Below are positions 5,501 through 8,037 of a stretch of 8,037 nt of DNA, piece after piece; position 1 is the stretch's first letter, and each line of letters begins with the position of its first letter. The stretch is from Planctomycetota bacterium (GTDB lineage Bacteria > Planctomycetota > B129-G9). The stretch is taken from the NCBI GenBank assembly GCA_030622295.1, contig JAUXGI010000036.1, forward strand, positions 1-8,037, given 5' to 3'. The position numbers were made by a program, and so were the translations under genes. The notes beneath the pieces are model-generated. The model saw only the letters and a program-made list of their open reading frames with translations. It had not been told where the DNA came from and did no database searches.

Positions 5501-7514
5501 GCGTTTCGTCCGCCTCTATACCTTCTATATGGGGCACAAGGTCCGGCAAGCCGGGAATCACAGTAACCGGGGCCGCGACGGTTGCGTCGGCGTTGTTGTC
5601 CTCACCCCCTATGTAGCCCTCATAAATGTCACCGCCCGAGTCTATCTGCACAATGACGTGGTAGTCGCGGCCGGGGATGTTCTCGGGTATGATTAAATCG
5701 ACGGAGAATGGGTCGCTGCCGGCAGGAGGACTGCTTTCGCCTACGGCCAGGCCTCCGTCGTATATGAGGTCGGCCGGGTTCACCGCCTCCAGGGGTATGT
5801 CGCCCTCGTCCAGTACGTCGTCAAGCGACAGGTAGAAGGCGTAACTGAATGCGTCCCCGGCGGCGATGTCCACGTCGCCTGAGTTGGTCCCCCGGAATTC
5901 CGCCGTGAAAGTATCTCCGTAATTCAAATCCCCCGAGACATCCACGTCTTCCAGCGTCGGCACCAGGTCCGGCAGGTCCGCGTAGACCACGTGCAGAACA
6001 GGGGTTTCCGTTATGTCGGCGTTGTTCGCTTCGGGCTGTCCGAGATCCTCGTGGATATCGTCTCCACTGTCTATCACCGCGATGACGTAGTAGTCGCCCG
6101 CCTCAATTTCGTCGGGGACTATCAGTTCCACCCCGAAGGGATCCTCGCCTTCTGCGGGCCAGGTAGCGCCCACGGCCAGACCGCCGTCTTCTATGAGGTC
6201 GTCAGGATTCACCGCGTTCAGCAAGAGGTCTTCGCCGTCCCATATGTCGTCCAGGGAGAGGTAGTAGGCGAACTCGAACTCTTCCCCCGGCGCCACGTCC
6301 CAGGTGCCGGCGTTGGTCTCGCGGATATTAACGAAAAAGGTGTCTTTTTCTACCAGTTCATCCGCGGCGTCGACGCCCTCTATGTCCACCTGCAGGTCCG
6401 GCCAGGGATTAGCGCCTTCACCCCTTATGACGACGTCGTCCACGTACCAGCCCTCGTGGATGTTGTCCTCGGCATCCAGGGTATCAAAGGTAAAGCGCAC
6501 CTGAACGACCTGGCCCTTGACGCCGTCGGGGATTTCACCCTCCCACGTCACCCAGGTCGAGGTGGGGTCCACAAGACCCTCACCGTGGTTTCCCGCAAGT
6601 GTAAAGACCTCGGTTTCGGTGATTATTTCCACCGTTGCATTGTCCTTGCCCGCGTGGTTTTCCGTCTCGAGGAAGTATGTAAAGGAAAGCGTAGCGTCGC
6701 TGCCGACGTCAACGTCCTGAAGATTGATGAGGGGAGAGACGATGTGCCCGCCGACGTGCCGCTCGTAGTCGTAATGCCAGAGTGGATCCTGGAATCCGAA
6801 GTACAGCGATAGCATCGAGTGGCGTCCGAAGTCAAAGCCGCGGTGGTCCGTCAGGTACCACAGATTCATGGCCGATTCACCTTCCACGGGAGTTCTCTTG
6901 TAACCGTAGGTCTCCACTAGCTGGGACACACCCTCGAAATCCTCGGAGTAGATGACGTCGCTTTCTATGGATATAACCCTCGTGCCCGTCACGGCGACGT
7001 TGTTGTCCTCACCGCCTGTGTCTCCTTCGTCGATGCTGTCAAGAGAGTCAATCTGCGCCTTCAGATAATAGTCGCCGGATGGAGTGGCCAGCGGGATATA
7101 CAAGTCCAGTGACTGAGAAGGCCCTTGCGTGTGGGCTTCTATGCCTTCATTATCGGCGATGAACAGGCCGAGCCCCACTCCCGGGATTAATATGTCGTCG
7201 TCACTCACTTCCGGGTCGTTGTTGTCGGACAGAAAGAAACAGCCGTAGAACAACTCTCCCGGCTCCACATCCGCGTCGCCGTCGTTTACCTTGTAGCCTT
7301 CAAATGTGAAGGTGTCCCCCGCATTGAGCGTCGGGTCCGCGAATACGTTCTCTATCACCACTCTCAGGTCGGGAAAAGTGCTGGGGACGATGCGCTGCTC
7401 CAGTTCCTCCAGCACCAGGCGCGGGAAGCGCCGTCTGCCGCATGAATGACGAAGAGGTGGCTTTGTACGTGGTGACATATCATCGACATTTTTGCGAATG
7501 TTCGCTGTTGCCAT
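2595..7514 (-). CDS. Giant CARDB / MAM-like / beta-solenoid surface protein with LEPR-type leader
   Basis: A 1639-residue, strongly acidic, probably extracellular protein, likely adhesive or matrix-forming; no enzymatic motif is visible. Order: Arg-rich LEPR-like leader (27-45, ending LEELEQRIVPS); CARDB 1 (48-182); jelly-roll MAM-like A (187-366); CARDB 2 (371-510), 3 (514-653) and 4 (656-796); MAM-like B (799-972); CARDB 5 (978-1117); Ig-like domain (1118-1225); lead-in beta segment (1228-1307); beta-solenoid of about 13 rungs (1308-1590); short Tyr-rich tail ending DRYYP. CARDB modules repeat YLSxDDxxDxxD and DSGDxxxE...GGEDNN, acidic loops that may bind calcium. The MAM-like modules share NLWxLTDHRG, LSFxYFLETE and EGWxVDD. 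No classical hydrophobic signal peptide, LPXTG or PEP-CTERM signal is seen. The ATG at 7514 has GGAG seven nt upstream; an internal ATG (residue 13) lacks a ribosome binding site. The gene is monocistronic in this window and convergent with folD. Confidence 0.92.
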   Translation of the reverse strand: MATANIRKNVDDMSPRTKPPLRHSCGRRRFPRLVLEELEQRIVPSTFPDLRVVIENVFADPTLNAGDTFTFEGYKVNDGDADVEPGELFYGCFFLSDNNDPEVSDDDILIPGVGLGLFIADNEGIEAHTQGPSQSLDLYIPLATPSGDYYLKAQIDSLDSIDEGDTGGEDNNVAVTGTRVISIESDVIYSEDFEGVSQLVETYGYKRTPVEGESAMNLWYLTDHRGFDFGRHSMLSLYFGFQDPLWHYDYERHVGGHIVSPLINLQDVDVGSDATLSFTYFLETENHAGKDNATVEIITETEVFTLAGNHGEGLVDPTSTWVTWEGEIPDGVKGQVVQVRFTFDTLDAEDNIHEGWYVDDVVIRGEGANPWPDLQVDIEGVDAADELVEKDTFFVNIRETNAGTWDVAPGEEFEFAYYLSLDDIWDGEDLLLNAVNPDDLIEDGGLAVGATWPAEGEDPFGVELIVPDEIEAGDYYVIAVIDSGDDIHEDLGQPEANNADITETPVLHVVYADLPDLVPTLEDVDVSGDLNYGDTFTAEFRGTNSGDVDIAAGDAFSYAFYLSLDDVLDEGDIPLEAVNPADLIYDGGLAVGESSPPAGSDPFSVDLIIPENIPGRDYHVIVQIDSGGDIYEGYIGGEDNNADATVAAPVTVIPGLPDLVPHIEGIEADETLFQNSTFIVLARLSNIGGGDVAVGEVMHHAFYLSLDDQLDEDDIPLPLVGIGCDIVDDFGLAAWESRPEAGSPPAAVEFVIPDEVESGDYYVISVTDSQNDIEEIAAGGEDNNVCVSDEASVHVTHLDNFYLADFDDITTQGFTLEDLAGTNLWHLTDHRGGDEGHSSGWSFYFAREDSPDYNTGDRVSGCLISPVIDLRGAAGNVQLSFSYFLETEADPDGQFDRAWVEVNSGVEGEYPLMVAYNHDESLDDPTDGWVTFRGDISGFAGGFVRLSFSFDSGDAESNSYEGWLVDDIVIRGEAREDWPDLQVEVDDVEAGGAAHSGDVFTVKIRETNAGTVDVAEGEGFSLAFYLSADDQWDAGDTLVGAVNPDDLIDDLGLAAGETRPAIGQDPVEIDLILPDGVPEGDYYVIAVIDSGDEVLEGFSGGEDNNATATTGAVIHITDAPPTINQLTAVPSTLAQGQNLTLTALGVNDPDGTVTKVEFYRDADGNDVFDAGIDTLVATDNSEAGGWSWSGSTAGFPIGTYRCFARAQDNDSNWSVPESAAITVTSPPDFEMTLTKSDGAFEFRDATNDLATILYAGNGEALIHFDGPAADGSDIEFIIITGASSKSSLYVTANSSTPVGSIEISGSGFKYLEIDGDLGELDIGITPGKKFKNLIVDGTLGDVDAQNAKRIDLIQADRITGQIYAQEVKKLIVEDDIDGATIVAAGSKGAIKEMRVGDDVIDSYFGATKGIKKAYIDGDIVSAVFEATGAKGKLDKFYLGGHILNSAFFASQSKGSLGKFYISGSVTESYFGAIGAGGKLGKFYIAQDVQDTAFESADKIDAIYVGYDARGRALPGEHGLSGSITGGKDLGKCYITGELDADIFVTRNIKKLFADSVGDCQVVAYGKIDKAVFDGDIYGSFYAYQIKKLGTDNGYFRDPATGERIYYPIGQPDSPLQAEKLFNLKKIWDADGNMKDRYYP
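2745..3593 (-). repeat. Beta-solenoid rungs (about 13) at the C-terminus of the giant protein
   Basis: Residues 1308-1590 consist of units of 17-23 residues with the pattern [I/L/F]-x-K-x-x-[I/V]-x-G-D-[I/V]-x-x-S-x-F-x-A. Rung starts are at about 1308, 1330, 1350, 1367, 1390, 1410, 1433, 1456, 1479, 1499, 1529, 1548 and 1567, with a partial rung at 1585. Three consecutive rungs (1410-1478) are each exactly 23 residues, and the 1499 rung carries an extra loop of about 10 residues. Short hydrophobic strands with Gly/Asp turns fit a right-handed parallel beta-helix or a bactofilin-like stack. The fold is inferred from periodicity. Confidence 0.75.
4164..5120 (-). repeat. Second copy of the MAM-like + CARDB block (MAM B and CARDB 5)
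   Basis: Residues 799-1117 resemble residues 187-510 (bases 5985-6956) over their full length: NLWHLTDHRGGD against NLWYLTDHRGFD, LSFSYFLETE against LSFTYFLETE, EGWLVDDIVIRGE against EGWYVDDVVIRGE, then WPDLQV, RETNAGT, AVNPDDLI and GDYYVIAVIDSGD in both. The copies are about 610 codons apart. This indicates internal duplication of a two-domain unit. Confidence 0.8.
5391..5842 (-). repeat. 26-nt exact DNA repeat within CARDB 4 and CARDB 3
   Basis: Bases 5391-5416 and 5817-5842 are identical over 26 nt and lie 426 nt (142 codons) apart, one CARDB period. They encode the AFYLSLDD loop of CARDB 4 and CARDB 3. Nucleotide identity, rather than only protein similarity, suggests fairly recent duplication or gene conversion between adjacent modules. 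Confidence 0.7.
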
Positions 7515-7706
7515 TATTCGGCTCCGTCTTATCGATGCCCGTATTGAACAACAAAGCGCTGGGCAGTTCTACACTGCCAGCGCATGGATTCCTGTATCGC
7601 TCTTTGTTGGCTCCCCGCAACGGGCCATGGTATTTGCCCTGATTCAAGGTTTGAACCATATCTGAACAATCCGGCTTCGCAAGCAAGCCCCCCCCTATTT
7701 CGCGAA
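7515..7706 (-). promoter_or_regulatory. Long structured 5' leader of the giant gene
   Basis: About 190 nt lie between the predicted start site and the ATG. Stems seen (plus-strand coordinates): 7673-7677 with 7685-7689; 7641-7647 with 7651-7657 (7 bp, 3-nt loop, one G-U pair in the RNA); an inner hairpin 7556-7566 with 7574-7583 (10 bp, one bulged base, 7-nt loop); and an outer 8-bp stem CAACAAAG (7549-7556) with CTTTGTTG (7602-7609) enclosing it. AUGGU/ACCAU (7627-7631 with 7655-7659) would compete with the 7641-7657 stem. I compared it by eye with cyclic-di-GMP, TPP, SAM and THF riboswitch cores and saw no match. The ribosome binding site GGAG is seven nt from the ATG. Whether the leader is regulatory is unknown. 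Confidence 0.45.
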
Positions 7707-7712
7707 TACTAC

Positions 7713-7741
7713 ATTATACACCAATTTCGAGCAAAAATCAA
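7713..7741 (-). promoter_or_regulatory. Sigma70-type promoter of the giant surface-protein gene
   Basis: Read on the minus strand, TTGATT (7736-7741) is followed after exactly 17 nt by a consensus TATAAT (7713-7718). Transcription should start near 7706, giving a leader of about 190 nt before the ATG at 7514. This is the best promoter match I found in the window. It is sequence inference only. Confidence 0.72.
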
Positions 7742-7815
7742 GCCGCAGCGGCCGGCAGTTTGGGGGAGGGTGCACTTTAGAAAAGTGGGTAAATCCTTTC
7801 CTGACACAAGAGGAA

Positions 7816-7826
7816 AGGGGGTCAGA
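7816..7826 (-). repeat. Partial copy of the dispersed hairpin repeat
   Basis: GGGGGTCAGAC matches the arm of the other copies and is followed by a different GC-rich sequence rather than the usual CCTTTCCCGTC end. It lies between the giant gene's promoter and the orphan terminator-like hairpin. Confidence 0.5.
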
Positions 7827-7842
7827 CACCCCGCCCTGCGGG

Positions 7843-7863
7843 CCGGGCCTCGCCCGGTCTTTT
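7843..7863 (+). terminator. Orphan terminator-like hairpin
   Basis: CCGGGC (7843-7848), loop CTC, GCCCGG (7852-7857), then TCTTTT. The shape is that of a plus-strand intrinsic terminator, but no plus-strand gene precedes it nearby. It directly follows a partial repeat copy (7816-7826) and overlaps by two bases the stop codon of the small minus-strand reading frame at 7862-7906, so it may belong to a repeat element or mark an insertion junction. Confidence 0.5.
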
Positions 7864-7952
7864 ACGTTCTACGCCTTCTGACCTCGGTGGTTGCTTCCGA
7901 AGTCATGCAGACCTCCTCGTTTTTGGTAGTATATCAGGAGACCGTGTCCACC
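7862..7952 (-). pseudogene. Possible insertion-sequence end with truncated transposase start
   Basis: On the minus strand, an end-like sequence GGTGGACACGGTCTCC (7937-7952) is followed by a very strong ribosome binding site GAGGAGGT (7911-7918) and, four nt later, an ATG (7904-7906) opening a 14-codon frame, MTSEATTEVRRRRT, that stops at 7862-7864. A short polar start leading into an Arg cluster resembles the N-terminus of IS3- or IS66-type transposase first frames. The sequence after the stop does not continue such a protein in any way I recognise. I infer a decayed or cut-off insertion element. A free-standing 14-residue peptide gene is the alternative. Confidence 0.35.
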
Positions 7953-8010
7953 TTAGAGCCTATCCGAATATCGTCTAATACTATGAGCAAACACATGTTC
8001 TACTTGAGTC

Positions 8011-8032
8011 GGGGAGTCAGACCCTTCCCGTC
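8011..8032 (-). repeat. Dispersed hairpin repeat, subtype B, right-edge copy
   Basis: Bases 8016-8032 are the exact reverse complement of 1246-1262 (17 nt, AA subtype). This copy also has AGAGCCTATCC on its 5' side (7955-7965), as does the 1246 copy when read in the same orientation (1282-1292), so the two share a wider layout. It may continue beyond the window. Confidence 0.7.
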
Positions 8033-8037
8033 GGGCC

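Noticed and set aside
5991..6812. 273-codon open frame on the plus strand opposite the giant gene
   Set aside because: It is antisense to well-recognised MAM-like and CARDB coding sequence. GC-rich codons leave few stops on the opposite strand, and the translation shows no domain.
7515..7706. Cyclic-di-GMP (GEMM) riboswitch in the giant gene leader
   Set aside because: A CAGGGCAAA string resembles one conserved block, but the partner GACGCAAAGCC block and the tetraloop-receptor helix arrangement are absent.

Overview
The window looks like a piece of a GC-rich planctomycete (PVC-type) chromosome, probably from an environmental genome. The main evidence is the protein on the minus strand: it opens with an LEPR-like leader (an Arg-rich stretch, then LEELEQRIVPS) and carries many CARDB domains, a layout typical of planctomycete extracellular proteins. 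The first plus-strand gene is an exported HEAT-like protein ending in the FGYD...W-WW tail I associate with planctomycete HEAT proteins. The FolD variant fits as well. The assignment rests on family resemblance, not on a marker gene.

Layout. 1-191: repeat-rich intergenic DNA. 192-1199 (+): exported HEAT-like repeat protein. 1200-1314: intergenic DNA with a repeat hairpin. 1315-2208 (+): folD, methylenetetrahydrofolate dehydrogenase/cyclohydrolase family, TTG start. 2209-2594: intergenic DNA with an inverted copy of the leftmost repeat, a terminator for folD and a hexanucleotide tandem repeat. 2595-7514 (-): a 1639-residue multidomain surface or secreted protein. 7515-8037: its long structured leader and a strong sigma70-type promoter, then repeats, an apparent insertion-sequence remnant and a last repeat copy at the window edge.

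The three genes do not form an obvious pathway. The HEAT gene and folD are co-directional but 115 nt apart, with a repeat between them. The large gene converges on folD and has its own promoter. It looks like a cell-surface or matrix protein: five CARDB modules and two jelly-roll (MAM/immune-inhibitor-A-like) modules, partly made by block duplication, then an Ig-like domain, then a C-terminal beta-solenoid of about 13 rungs.

Points most worth a second look: the FolD active site, where the catalytic Lys is Gln and a folate-site Asp is Glu; the beta-solenoid; the dispersed hairpin repeat, present in every intergenic gap, including a perfect 40-nt inverted pair flanking the HEAT-folD segment; the roughly 190-nt structured leader; and a G-quadruplex-type repeat just after the stop codon of the large gene.
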